Assembly: GCA_034440575.1 (NCBI GenBank)
Contig: JAOTOL010001638.1
Coordinates: 3,563,501 to 3,627,500, forward strand
Source of the DNA: Imbricaverruca yamaguchii
Lineage: Eukaryota; Arthropoda; Thecostraca; Neoverrucidae
Direction of reading: 5' to 3'
DNA: 64,000 bases
How positions within the stretch are numbered: position 1 is the stretch's first letter; each line of letters starts with the position of its first letter. Positions 46,816 to 56,800 of this stretch are shown here, piece by piece. The translations under genes and the position numbers were made by a program. The notes under the pieces are model-generated. The model saw only the letters and a program-made list of their open reading frames with translations. It did not search any database and had not been told where the DNA came from.

Positions 46816-47094
46816 ACGGAGGACAGGCGTGTAGGTAGGATATGAGAAGGGAATGGCGTGTGGTTAGATGAACAGTGGAATGAAGACCTGTCGGTGAGAG
46901 GGCAAACAGCGGTAGGGGATGGTGAAGAGATATCGGTGAGGCTGGAGATAGATGGACGAGAGCCAGAAAGGTGATTAGATGTGAGGGTAGACGAGCATTA
47001 ATGAAAGGTTGTAGAGGATGGGTGGGAGCTGGAGGGATGGGAGGACAGATATTGGTGAGAGGCTGGAGAAGGGTGGGCGGGGGGCTGCGAGAGA

Positions 47095-48172
47095 GTGGAG
47101 ATATGTCGGTGGGGGACTGTAGATGGGTCGGTGGGCGTGAGCTGAGGGCTGGAGATGGGTCGGTGGGCGTTAGCTGGGGGACTGTATATGGGTCGGTGGG
47201 CGTTAGCTGGGGGACTGTAGATGGGTCGGTGGGCGTTAGCTGGGGGACTGTAGATGGGTCGGTGGGCGTTAGCTGGGGGACTGTAGATGGGTCGGTGGGC
47301 GTGAGCTGAGGGCTGGAGATGGGTCGGTGGGCGTTAGCTGGGGGACTGTAGATGGGTCGGTGGGCGTTAGCTGGGGGACTGTAGATGGGTCACTGGACGT
47401 TCGCTGGGGGACTGTAGATGGGTCGGTGGGCGTGAGCTGAGGGCTGGAGATGGGTCGGTGGACGTTAGCTGGGGGACTGTAGATGGGTCGGTGGGCGTTA
47501 GCTGGGGGACTGTAGATTGGTCTGTGGGCGTGAGCTGGGGGACTGTAGATGGGTCGGTGGGCGTTAGCTGGGGGACTGTAGATGGGTCGGTGGGGTTAGC
47601 TGGGAGACTGTAGATGGGTCGGTGGGCGTTAGCTGGGGACTATAGATGGGTCGGTGGGCGTGAGCTGGGGGACTGTAGATGGGTCAGTGGACGTGAGCTG
47701 GGGGACTGTAGATGGGTCGGTGGGCGTGAGCTGAGGGCTGGAGATGGGTCGGTGGGCGTTAGCTGGGGGACTGTAGATGCGTCTGTGGGCGTTAGCTGGG
47801 GACTGTAGATGGGTCACTGGACGTTCGCTGGGGGACTGTAGATGGGTCGGTGGGCGTGAGCTGAGGGCTGGAGATGGGTCGGTGGGCATTAGCTGGGGGA
47901 CTGTAGATGGGTCGGTGGGCGTTAGCTGGGGGACTGTAGATGGGTCGGTGGGCGTTAGCTGGGGGACTGTAGATGGGTCGGTGGGCGTGAGCTGGGGGAC
48001 TGTAGATGGGTCTGTGGGCGTGAGCTGGGGGACTGTAGATGGGTCGGTGGGCGTTAGCTGGGGGACTGTAGATAGGTCGGTAGGTGTTAGCTGGGGAACT
48101 GTAGATGGGTCGGTGGGCGTTAGCTGGGGGGCTGTAGATGGGTCGGTGGGCGTGAGGTGGGGGCTGGAGATA
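47095..48172. repeat. 33-bp minisatellite, about 32 copies
   Basis: Units are built from CTGTAGATGGGTCGGTGGGC plus GTTAGCTGGGGGA. Variant units (GTGAGCTGAGGGCTGGAG, ACGTTCGCTGGGGGA) recur at intervals of several units. The period is 11 codons, so long VSWGTVDGSVG-type frames appear, but indels of one or two bases break them. Confidence 0.96.
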
Positions 48173-48232
48173 GAGTTTGGGCGCAAAACTACCGACGTAT
48201 TCCACGCGCCCCAGAACACAAATCGGTCACCA
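48173..48232 (+). mobile_element. LINE-tail insertion, diverged
   Basis: TTTGGGCGCAAAACTACC, then CACGCGCCCCAGAACACAAA and TCACCACCG resembles the 30.3-kb copy (GGGCGCAAAATGACC...CGCCCTAAAGCACAAAT...ACCACC). No clear target-site duplication, because the left flank is minisatellite. Confidence 0.65.
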
Positions 48233-48599
48233 CCGCTGGAGGTAGGGTGGGCGTGGCGTTACGGAGGTGCGTGGGAGGCCAGTTAGGCTGGGGTGAGCCG
48301 CCCGGCGGGCAGATGTGACAGCCATGGTCTCAGCACCCGGGCACGTGCTGGCTCGTGTATCTGGACCACCTCGATCGATCACTGCGGCCCGGCTTGGCGT
48401 GCAGATAGCTGCGTGATTTGTGTGCGCTCCCTGTTAGTTTTGGATGACCTCACGGGCGCACACGTGTCTGACGGTTCGGATGTACTCTGACCAGATTATC
48501 CGCGAGGCTAATTGCTGAGGACTCATAGTAGATTAAATGGTGCTGGCTTTGCATGTTAAATGAACTTAAGTATGGTAATTAATTGGGATTGTAGGATGA

Positions 48600-48742
48600 C
48601 ACATGCTTGCATAGTGTGCAGCCATGTGTGTGTGTTGCTGGAAGCATGGCACATGTTTACGTAGTCGGCAGTCATCTGTCTGTCGCTGGAAGCATGACAA
48701 TGTTTGCATAGTCGACAGTCATGTGTGTGTGTTGCTGGTCTG
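48600..48742. repeat. about 58-bp tandem repeat, 2.5 copies
   Basis: Units contain CACATGTTTGCATAGTCGNC and AGTCATGTGTGTGTGTTGCT followed by GGAAGCATG. It is intronic. Confidence 0.85.
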
Positions 48743-49691
48743 TCTTAATTACTGAAGCATGACCAGGCGAGTACGTCGGCCTGTGGTACCCATGCGAACC
48801 ACATATGGAAACCACCTGTAAATGTGGTTGTTACAAAATTATGCGTATTATATGAGGGCTGTATACCTAACCCACACGGACCCAGCGCTTCACCAGTCAA
48901 CTTCTTGATGATTGGATGAAATTGTATGCAGTGAAAAAGACTTGTGACACGAACCGTCGTTGATTAGGCAGTCCTGACTCCAGAATATTGCTTAATCTGG
49001 TGGTGTAAACTATGACCAAATTTGACCGTCCATACACATCTTGCGTCGGTCACTCCAGAGTGTCTGTGTCGGCTCCGCCAGGTTCGTCACAACTTGATCA
49101 GAAGGTGGTACTCACTACGAAAGTCTGTGACACTTCTTACCATGTGATCAGCACTCCGATTCGCTATCTCTTCATAAATGATCAGTAGCTGGTGGGGACC
49201 GCTCCATGTTCATGCATGCTACTTGAAAGGTCCCTGGGGCTGACCGGTATCAGAGTTTAGTGGTCATGAATCTCTCTGGATCACTGTTTGCACTTCCATC
49301 GACGCGAGAGATCATATGGCCGATCCGGTCTGCCCTAGCCTCGACAGGAATACTCACTGGCCTTGGCCTATTCTGACCCAGCATATCATGATGACTCCAC
49401 CTTGCCTCACTTCACCCTAGCAGCACTATACACTGGCCCTGCTGAGAACCAAGAGCTGTGTTGTTTGACCTGATCCATTCTTACCATGCGAGGCTTCTAC
49501 AGCGGTCATTATGAGAACGGAGACCAGTTTGGTCCGACCTTTTCTGGTCCGACAGAGTTTCGTTCCGTCACTACTGGTGGCCGTCGCTACGCTACTTGAC
49601 TTCACCGGTAGCACCCTCACAGCAGTCCTAGTCTTGCTGATCGCCGGGAGTCGCCTGATCCGGTCTGACCTGCGCTGACCTGACTCGACAG

Positions 49692-49902
49692 GACTCGTCG
49701 CTGGCCCTGCTGAGGACGGAAATGGAGCAGCTGCCCGGCTCAGATGAGAAGGACCGAGACATGGAAGAGTCCCTCTTCAAGGATTACACCCTGCCGAGAC
49801 CGTCTCAGGAGCGGACTAACGGTCACGACCGCTGTGATCCCTCTCTGCCAGCACCACCGCCGCCTCCGCCGCCAGTAAAGCCCCGACGGAGATGCACGAG
49901 AG
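49692..49902 (+). CDS. ANKS1: ANKS1-like exon F: acidic and proline-rich hinge between SAM and PTB
   Basis: Acceptor CTCGACAG|GACTCG at 49692, phase 0, following ...VELSDL. Seventy codons encode DSSLALLRTEMEQLPGSDEK, DRDMEESLFKDYTLPRPSQE and RTNGHD. A run of seven prolines then leads into VKPRRRCTR, a candidate SH3 or WW ligand. DYTLPRP is a possible phosphotyrosine site. The donor AGAG|GTGAGA at 49903 leaves phase 1. The exon is less conserved than its neighbours; its assignment rests on phase continuity, splice sites and position. Confidence 0.88.
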
Positions 49903-50309
49903 GTGAGACAATAGGCCGCGGCGGGGTGTGCTGTCTTCGTCGGGAATGGCACTGACTGGTGTGATGATCCAGAGGTAGCACGAACCCATTTGCCTTATAT
50001 GGAAAACGATGAAGTCACGGTTTTGATGTTTCAGTCACGGTATATGCCATGCCTGCCGAACTTTTGCTCCCACCGACTTGGCTTACCGCGTCTTTTCTTA
50101 GCATGGTGATGGAAATCGGTTGATAGGTGTACCCTCGCGGTGAACAGGTTGTTCTTGTCTCTGCCGAAGCGTTGCTCTAATGTGGGTATGGATGGGTACA
50201 AGGTGTGACCTGGGTCTTGTACTGGGGTGAGGGTGTGCGGGCGTGTGGACGAGACGCCACCTATCGAGGCAGCGCTGGTATGTGGTCCGTGCGGGCGGCT
50301 GACGTCCAG
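49903..50309 (+). other. intron between exons F and G
   Basis: A 407-bp phase-1 intron from GTGAGA to ...GACGTCCAG, with no internal element seen. Confidence 0.8.
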
Positions 50310-50499
50310 CTCCGTCCCGGCCAGGCTCGAGCAGCGGCAGCGACGGCCGGCCGCAGGAGGACGCCGGCAGCGACACTCAGCGGCGCCGCCACGAAGCTCT
50401 GCGGATCCGTGACCCGTCGCAGCTGGTGGTGGGCGTGCCGGCCGTGATCGCCACCCACTGGCGCCACGAGCCCCACCACCTGGTCAACTCGAGCATACA
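50310..50499 (+). CDS. ANKS1: ANKS1-like exon G: start of the PTB domain
   Basis: Acceptor GACGTCCAG|CTCCG at 50310 completes the split Ala codon. A Ser/Gly/Asp-rich run (SRPGSSSGSDGRPQEDAGSD) and basic RRRHEALRIRDPSQL lead into the first PTB strand, VVGVPAVIATHWRHEPHHLV. The exon ends NSSI plus CA at the donor CA|GTCAGT (50500), phase 2. The WRHxPxxLV pattern before the PTB core is shared with ANKS1A/B. PTB domains bind NPxY-type peptides and phospholipids; in this family they contact Eph/EGF receptor complexes or, for AIDA-1, PSD-95-linked partners, which is inference here. Confidence 0.93.
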
Positions 50500-51306
50500 G
50501 TCAGTAGCCCGAGCCCCGCTCGCGTCTGCGTCGGACCTGGGTCGCGGTCAGGTGCTAGTTCTCGGCGCGTCCTGCTTCGCGTCAGCATCTGTGACGTGCC
50601 TGCTTAGTTCCGCTCCGCTCCCATCCAGTTTGACTCTAATGATGGTATCCGTATACGTATCGATGCATATGTCTAATCCCGTGAATAAGTGCACGATTAT
50701 ATGCATCGGCCTTGGTCCATTTCTGTAAATATGTACATGGGCATGTCCATTATTGTGTCCGTACTTTGTCCATTCCTGTAAATAAGGACAAGACGATGCA
50801 CGCGAGTATGTGCCAGCACCCCTCAGACATTTGCGGTTCCATACGGCAGCCAATTATTGTGTACAATACCTATGTCCACATCTGCAACCCGTTCACCACT
50901 TTTCCCTTGATTGAATTACGTTTGCACTGCACCTGTAATTTCCTCGTGACTTCATTGCTGCCGATCATTGCTTTCCCTTCTCCCTGTGTGCACGTGGACT
51001 TGTACTCAATGATGGCATATCTCACTTGGGGATGATTTTGGTAAGCAGGCTGACTGAGCGGAATGCTCATGTTTACTGATTATGACGTAGTGTCACGCGC
51101 CGGTCATATCTAATGCAAGGTTGCCCTCCGGTCGCTGGGATCAAGTGAGAACTCGATCGCAAGCCAGATCCATTCTCGTGATTCTTATGTCGCAGCGACT
51201 TCGCCATGACCTTCGGATGATCACGTCGGGTAGCACTGGCGACAGTTGTGTGTCGCACCGAGCTCCGATGCCCTACAGGTCCTTCAGGTCCTACCACCTG
51301 TCGCAG
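50500..51306 (+). other. intron between exons G and H
   Basis: An 807-bp phase-2 intron from GTCAGT to ...CCTGTCGCAG. It includes an imperfect local repeat at 50690-50790 (TGTAAATAWGTACATGGRCA-like text). No exon is seen. Confidence 0.8.
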
Positions 51307-51478
51307 GTACATCGCCGAGTACCTGGGCTCCACCCTCGTCAAGGAGGTGCGCGGCACCGAATCAACTCGAAAGAGCATACAGAAGCTGAAGAAGACAAGC
51401 AACCAGATGCGAAAGGTCCCGCGGATAGTACTGTCCATTTCGCACGCAGGCGTCAGGTTCCTGGACGCTCAGACTCAG
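51307..51478 (+). CDS. ANKS1: ANKS1-like exon H: PTB domain core
   Basis: Acceptor TGTCGCAG|GTACATC at 51307. The single G completes Gln with exon G's CA, giving SIQYIAEYLGSTLVKEVRGT. The exon continues ESTRKSIQKLKKTSNQMRK, then VPRIVLSISHAGVRFLDAQT and Q. YLGS, the RGTEST turn and the VxxSISxxGVRFLD strand are the central PTB hallmarks. The donor is CAG|GTAACG at 51479, phase 0. A competing reading in which the acceptor lies at CGCAGGTAC|ATC is not supported by an AG. Confidence 0.96.
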
Positions 51479-52014
51479 GTAACGGCTGACTCGAACCACG
51501 TGATGGTCCGGAGTGGTGATGTCGTGGTCTGGGAAACGGCTGCTGGTTTTGCGTGTGCAGGTGCCAACGGCAGCCTCGTTAAGCTGCCGATGCTGCTCGT
51601 GCTCGAACTACGAAATGAAGACCTATTAGATGGATCCGAACACACCTAGAAACTTACGTGAATGTCTGTCAGCGCAGCACTGCGAGTTGAAGTTGACGTT
51701 TGGCTTTCGCTGTCAGAATTTCCCACCTCATGACAGACGGGTTGGCAGACTAAGGGTAGCACCCAGCTGTCTACTAAGGGAAGACGAGGGGCTATATCCC
51801 TATGTGTTGCGAAGTAAAGGCGCCAAGGGCGTCGGTAGTTCACCTCTGCGGGTTTTGAATGCAGTAAGATTCGTTTTAACTGTAGAAGTGACGCGTTATG
51901 CTCTGACCACCCGCGTAGCCATCTCGTAGCTGGTGATCTTGTCCGTGACTGTGAGCTCAAGTGGCCTGACGTTGCCTGAGTCTGGAGTAACCCCGGTTGT
52001 GTCGGTCGCTGCAG
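51479..52014 (+). other. intron between exons H and I
   Basis: A 536-bp phase-0 intron from GTAACG to ...GGTCGCTGCAG. Nothing else recognised. Confidence 0.85.
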
Positions 52015-52152
52015 AAGCTGGTGTGCGAGCACGAGATCCGCAACATCCACTGTGCGTGTCAGGACGCCGACGACCTGTCCCACTTCGCCTACATCACCAA
52101 GGACCTGGACTCGCGCAGCCACTACTGCCACGTATTCCGCGTCCAGAGTATG
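52015..52152 (+). CDS. ANKS1: ANKS1-like exon I: PTB domain, continued
   Basis: Acceptor GTCGCTGCAG|AAGCTG at 52015, phase 0. Forty-six codons encode [38 protein letters not shown] and HVFRVQSM. The HEIRNI and FAYITKD strands and the HYCHVF strand are near-invariant in ANKS1 PTB domains. The [10 protein letters not shown] wording looks arthropod-like to me, which is a recollection and not an alignment. The donor is ATG|GTGAGT at 52153, phase 0. Confidence 0.97.
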
Positions 52153-52671
52153 GTGAGTCAGCCACGCGGCCGGGAAACGTGGTGAGGCTAGGCCAACGCA
52201 GATAACTGCTCTCAAAGTCACTTTGTCGAATATCGTAGGCAGTGGTATTGATGCCTGAAAAAAATAATTGCGGTGACAATTCGTGAAGACATTCGGCGGA
52301 CCAAAATGGGCTATGGGCGCACCCCATAGAGTCCCATGCTGGATGTTGAAATTATTTGGGGCCAAGCCAGCATGGGTGGATACACCCTCAAAAGTATAGA
52401 GATCGTCACTCATGCTCGTGGTTGCCGTCATGGTGCTGTGTTGCTCCTGCTGTACTGCTGGTTGGGAAGTGGTAAGCCTATTTGTCAACATTTATAATGT
52501 GTTTATGATGAATTCCCTGAGTTTTAAGGCTGTGTGGGTGCTTCTTCAGGCCATTTCTCGGCCGGGCTTTGTCCAGACCACCTGGTCGTCACCACTATCT
52601 TGATAATATCACTGCATTGCCATGGTGCCGAGGAACGCCGAGTCTTCACCATACTTGTATCGCTGTTTCAG
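52153..52671 (+). other. intron between exons I and J, with dispersed repeat
   Basis: A 519-bp phase-0 intron from GTGAGT to ...CGCTGTTTCAG. It carries copy 2 of the dispersed repeat at 52262-52415. Confidence 0.85.
52262..52415 (+). repeat. dispersed repeat, copy 2
   Basis: Same-orientation match to 16779-16940 (GACCAAAATGG, GAGTCCCATGCTGG, GTTGAAATTAT, CCCTCAAAAGTATA). The edges are approximate. Probably a non-autonomous element of unknown family. Confidence 0.75.
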
Positions 52672-52938
52672 GACTTGGCCACCGAGATCATCCTAACCCT
52701 CGGCCAAGCGTTCGAGGTCGCCTACCAGCTGGCCATCCGCGAGCGAGCGCTGCTCAACCAATCGGACGACTCGAAACTGATGTTAACCGGTCACCAGCGG
52801 TCACAGTCGGCCAATCAGATCGTGAAGCCGGCGGCGACTGCGCATGCGCGCAGCCAGTCGATCAACCAGATCACTACCCCGGTGACGGTGGCGCCGCGGC
52901 CGGCCGACGACGGGCCGCCGCCGCCGGCGGCCGACTGA
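52672..52938 (+). CDS. ANKS1: ANKS1-like exon J: PTB C-terminal helix, tail and stop
   Basis: Acceptor CTGTTTCAG|GACTTG at 52672, phase 0. It encodes DLATEIILTLGQAFEVAYQL and AIRERALLNQ, the C-terminal amphipathic helix that closes the PTB fold and is strongly conserved in ANKS1A/B. A 50-residue tail follows. It has two copies of an RSQSxNQI motif (HQRSQSANQIVKP and HARSQSINQITTP), candidate basophilic-kinase or 14-3-3 sites, then a Pro-rich end PRPADDGPPPPAAD. The TGA is at 52936-52938. The last exon is followed by about 0.85 kb of probable 3' UTR. Confidence 0.95.
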   Translation, partial: DLATEIILTLGQAFEVAYQLAIRERALLNQSDDSKLMLTGHQRSQSANQIVKPAATAHARSQSINQITTPVTVAPRPADDGPPPPAAD

Positions 52939-53810
52939 CGCACGCTAAAGGACATCGGTAACTTCTAGAGACATCTAGCGGTTGCGGGGCCAATTATCAG
53001 TTGATGTGCCAACCGCTGGCGCGGCGCCAATCCGTAGAGGCGGTGGTAGGCACGCAGATATCGAGCTGAACACGCTAGTCATCCAGTACCACCTGTACAA
53101 ATGGACCAGTAGGTAGGGTGGGCAGGCGAGCGGTAGAGCTAGCTGCGGCGTCGGGCGGCGTGTGACGTCATTCGGGTGGTGCTGATGACGTCAGGACTGT
53201 GACTCGTTCGATGGTACAGCGCCGCCGCAGACGCCGTTATTCCGCACGGTTTAGCCGCTGTTAACCAAAGATGCGCTGCTCAAGGAGGCTGATTTCGGCT
53301 GGTGCTGGTGGGGTTCGCCCTCCACTGGGCGTTTCTGTGCGGTGTGGGGACCGCCAGCGATGGGGCCTCTCGGCGGACAGACGGTGCCGGGTCTGAACGC
53401 TCGATATTGGAAGCTGTCGCTCCAGACGAGTTGGCTGTTCTCCGCCTGTGCCGGACTCAGGCCGCGTGTTTCAGTGCGTCGCCGATGCTTGGCTGTTTTG
53501 TCGAAGCCGCGGCCAGTTTTAAGCAGAGACGTGAGCGATGTGTGATGGACGCGGTGGGGAGGGCGGCTTGTCCGAAACGGCAGAGGGTGCCACGGGCGTG
53601 ACTCTGTCAGTGTTGAATGCGTTCTGTTGCGGCTTACGCAAGGCTGCCGCCGCCGTATTGTTGACTCTACCATTCCACTGTTAAGATTTCTTTAAGCATA
53701 TTGTGCATATATACATGTGTATGCATGCGTACGTGCGTGCGTGCATGTGTGCGAGTATGTGACAATGTTCGCTTCAAGTCCAATAAATACATGATGAGCT
53801 GGTGCATGTG
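52939..53810 (+). other. probable 3' UTR of the ANKS1-like gene
   Basis: No AATAAA or ATTAAA is seen between the stop and 53782. Two TGACGTCA sites lie at about 53161-53193. There is no sign of another exon. The extent is inferred from the polyadenylation signal. Confidence 0.55.
53782..53787 (+). terminator. polyadenylation signal AATAAA with (GT)n downstream element
   Basis: AATAAA at 53782-53787 is followed about 20 bases later by a GT dinucleotide run (about 53805-53829), the usual place and composition of a GU-rich cleavage-stimulating element. It is the first canonical signal after the stop codon. Confidence 0.6.
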
Positions 53811-53829
53811 TGTGTGTGTGTGTGTGTGT
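53805..53829. repeat. (GT)n microsatellite
   Basis: About 12 GT dinucleotides. It overlaps the inferred downstream element of the poly(A) site. Confidence 0.95.
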
Positions 53830-56800
53830 TGATATCGATCCATCTGGATGGATTTTGTTCCCCCCCCGTAAAAACGCCTGCGTTTTCATCGTCCAATGGC
53901 GTCCGTCAAAAATGCGGCGGCGGAGCAGGCCTGCCAATTTCCTCTTTGTCGCACCACTCGACACCCATTTATATGCTAATTCGGTGTGTTTTATTGTTGA
54001 ATGAGCAGCCTGGCGCCGGGATTAGCCTGGCCGGTGAAGCGGAAGAAAATCGCTGACTTGTGCTCTCCCCCGCTCTCCCTCAGTCGCACGTGGTGGGGGG
54101 TGCGACAACGCCCGACCAGCTTCAGAAACCAAATCACCGTCGTGCTGTATGAGAAATGGACAGCGCTTAATCGATGGTTTCCTCATTATCAAGTACGGTG
54201 AGCCGTGTTGACTTTGACAAGTCGCCGCGGCTAATGGCTCGGATGATGTGCCGGCAAGAATCGCAGAAAATTGAACCATGAGAGGAGGTGGCAGCGGCGC
54301 GGCGGCTGATCCACGAGCTGGTAATTGCGGGCCTTTGTGCGCGGCCGGCGGCGATTTTGCGTCGGGCCGGATGGAGAGAGCGTCGGCTGTCGGTGGGAAC
54401 CGCCGGGTTGGTACCACTGGGATGTGGCGCGTGGCCTCGTGAGTTGGCATGACCGTCGCCGAGGCTTTTCGGTGGGGGACGAGAAGCTCTGTGGGACGAT
54501 GTTTATCATATATGCGACATTGTAGGCGTGATGCTGAACTTCACGAGGGCTGGGAGAGTCTTCCCCAGCCGCGATGTGATATGATCCCCAGCCCGGCCCT
54601 TCCGCCCTCTCGACCCAGTGGGGGTCGGAAGGGCGGAAGGGCCGGGCCCGCCGGGGCGAGCGATAGGTATGAAGCGCTGCTATGCCCACTGTAACGTAAT
54701 GGGTACGAAATTGTTGATGGTGTTGCAGGGGGGCAAGTTGTTTATGAGGAAGTCGTCATCGGGTGTCTCATATTCGCGTGAAATTAATAGCATCACTAAA
54801 AAACGTCTTAGGAATCTTAATGCAGGTTTTCTGAGTGCTTTCACGATATACCTATGTGTGTTTTAATGTGTAGTGAGTATATCTTGATTAGTTCATTTAG
54901 CGCTATATAATGCACTGGCTTCGCCACGGGTTTTCTATGGGGCAACGTAATGGCTTTGATGTTAATTCTCTCCATGTGACGCCATAGATGATGCAAAATT
55001 TAACGAAGTGAAGACGGTGTGCGTCTTTCTACCTCCTCTCCCCTGATGGCACCCGTATGATGAATGCATGGCGATTTTGAAGACATCAGAACAGTCGACT
55101 TAGTTCGCAATGTCCTAAATTGCAACACATTTCGAACAAGCTTCCAAGTCATGTGCTCAGTGGTGTTCCTGGTCATCTTTCTCTCCAGGCTGGCGTACCG
55201 CACGGTCGTCTGTCGTCCTGGCCCTGGGCGTGGCTGTGTCAGTGATGTTGGGCTGGCATCCTTGGAGCGTGCGGCCGGACGTCGGGACTGTGACAGGTCA
55301 CGTGACGTTTCATGACACAGGAGCCACTCGATGAAGTCACGCGTCGACTGGCTGGGGCGTGGCCCACGCCGACAAAATGGCAGTGGGGTGTGGTGTATGT
55401 ACGTTCCCTGTCCAGCTGGCTGTAGGAAAGATTCACTATGATACAGCCCGCCTCGAATACGCTTATCTCAAGTCGTAGCTGGGAGGAACAAAGTTGCGTA
55501 ACCAAGGGATAGGTGAAGAGAGTAGCCACTCCCATGGCTGGTTCGTGGAGGTCCTCCAAGCGACCGCCTTCAAGGGTCCCTCCGGCCTCTTAGGGCGTAA
55601 GCGCAGAGATATAATCCAGGAAAAATCAAATGCGTCTAGCAGATGGTGTGGAAAGGCTCCTGAAACCTGAACACATCCACCCTGAGGGCTGACAATGGTC
55701 GTGAAGACACAAGGTGCATGCCCGAGAGCTAGAATGTCCATTGCCCATGTCAGCTGGAAATGCTGACAAGGTTAGAAAGGAGTCACAACAGCTGAATAAT
55801 AAATAACGCCCTGACGGCTCAGGAGGCACGGTTGCTAGAGAGGTTACGGATGCTCCTGGGATGTCAAAGGGTCTATCGAGAGAAGAACAGAACCTCCTGG
55901 AATTTAAGCGGAATAGTGGAGGCCAATATCAGATATGAGGACTAGATATGCTATGAGATAATGTCACTGAGATGAAATAGACAGGGCTATTGGAGACTGT
56001 CATGAACTTCTAAAATCAGGAGAGTGCCCTGAGGGATGCAGAGGGTCCCTGGGAATCAGAGGGTTCCGGACTAGGATGACACTGAGGCTGGAAGAGCCCC
56101 CGAATGATGAACAAGGCCTCTGAGAGCTAAGGAGATGCCCTCACCTTGAAAACAACATGTTTGAAACAAGAGGTGTGTGTAGAAAGTTTGAAGATGAGTA
56201 TGGTTGGAGCCCTCTTCAGATGACCTCCCTTGCTGGCTTTCCCTTGATGACCCGGACCATATGCTGGCTAAGCCATTGGCGAATCATGCTATTTAGCTGC
56301 GTGCCTGGTTCTCCAAGGTTTCGATCCGGAATGCATGACTGGATAAGCATAAATAAGATGTTTGTCTTCGTTAACAATGGTGAATCATCGAACAGCCTCT
56401 TTAATGCGTATTTCTTGTACATATCTCCTCAATTGATATGTTCCCATGAGGATATGTTCCCATGTATCCCTGTGCTATATCTTCTCATTTCCACTTCTTG
56501 ACTGGTACCTCGAATGGAGGTCCTTTCTTCGAGGTTTCTGTGATATTGTCTAGTCTTAGTATTTATTGAGTGACAAACTGGTCGATTGAATATGCTCTAC
56601 CTCGCTTTCCTGACAATTGGTTTGGTTCGCCTCTCATCTGGTCCGCGGTGCCCAGGCATTTGTCTTACATTTTCTCTCTTGGCTTCGCCTGACCAGCTCT
56701 GTCCCAGGCATCTGCCCTGCACTGCTGGCGGTATTGTTGTCCTGGGCTCGTATCAGGTCGTGTCCTGTCCTGTGCCACCTTCATCTGCCGTGACCTACTC

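Larger units (their letters stand above)
43333..49691 (+). other. intron between exons E and F
   Basis: This 6.4-kb phase-0 intron runs from GTGAGC to ...CTCGACAG. It holds the about 63-bp, 70-bp, 33-bp and about 58-bp arrays and two or three LINE-tail insertions. Stretches 44.45-45.8 and 48.75-49.69 kb show nothing I recognise. Confidence 0.8.

Noticed and set aside
45451..46845. Frames of 361-411 codons over the 70-bp array
   Set aside because: They run over the same repeat on both strands in several frames, which is the behaviour of stop-poor repeat DNA and not of a gene.
47629..48286. VSWGTVDGSVG repeat protein
   Set aside because: Product of the 33-bp minisatellite; broken by indels and mirrored by an equal frame on the other strand.
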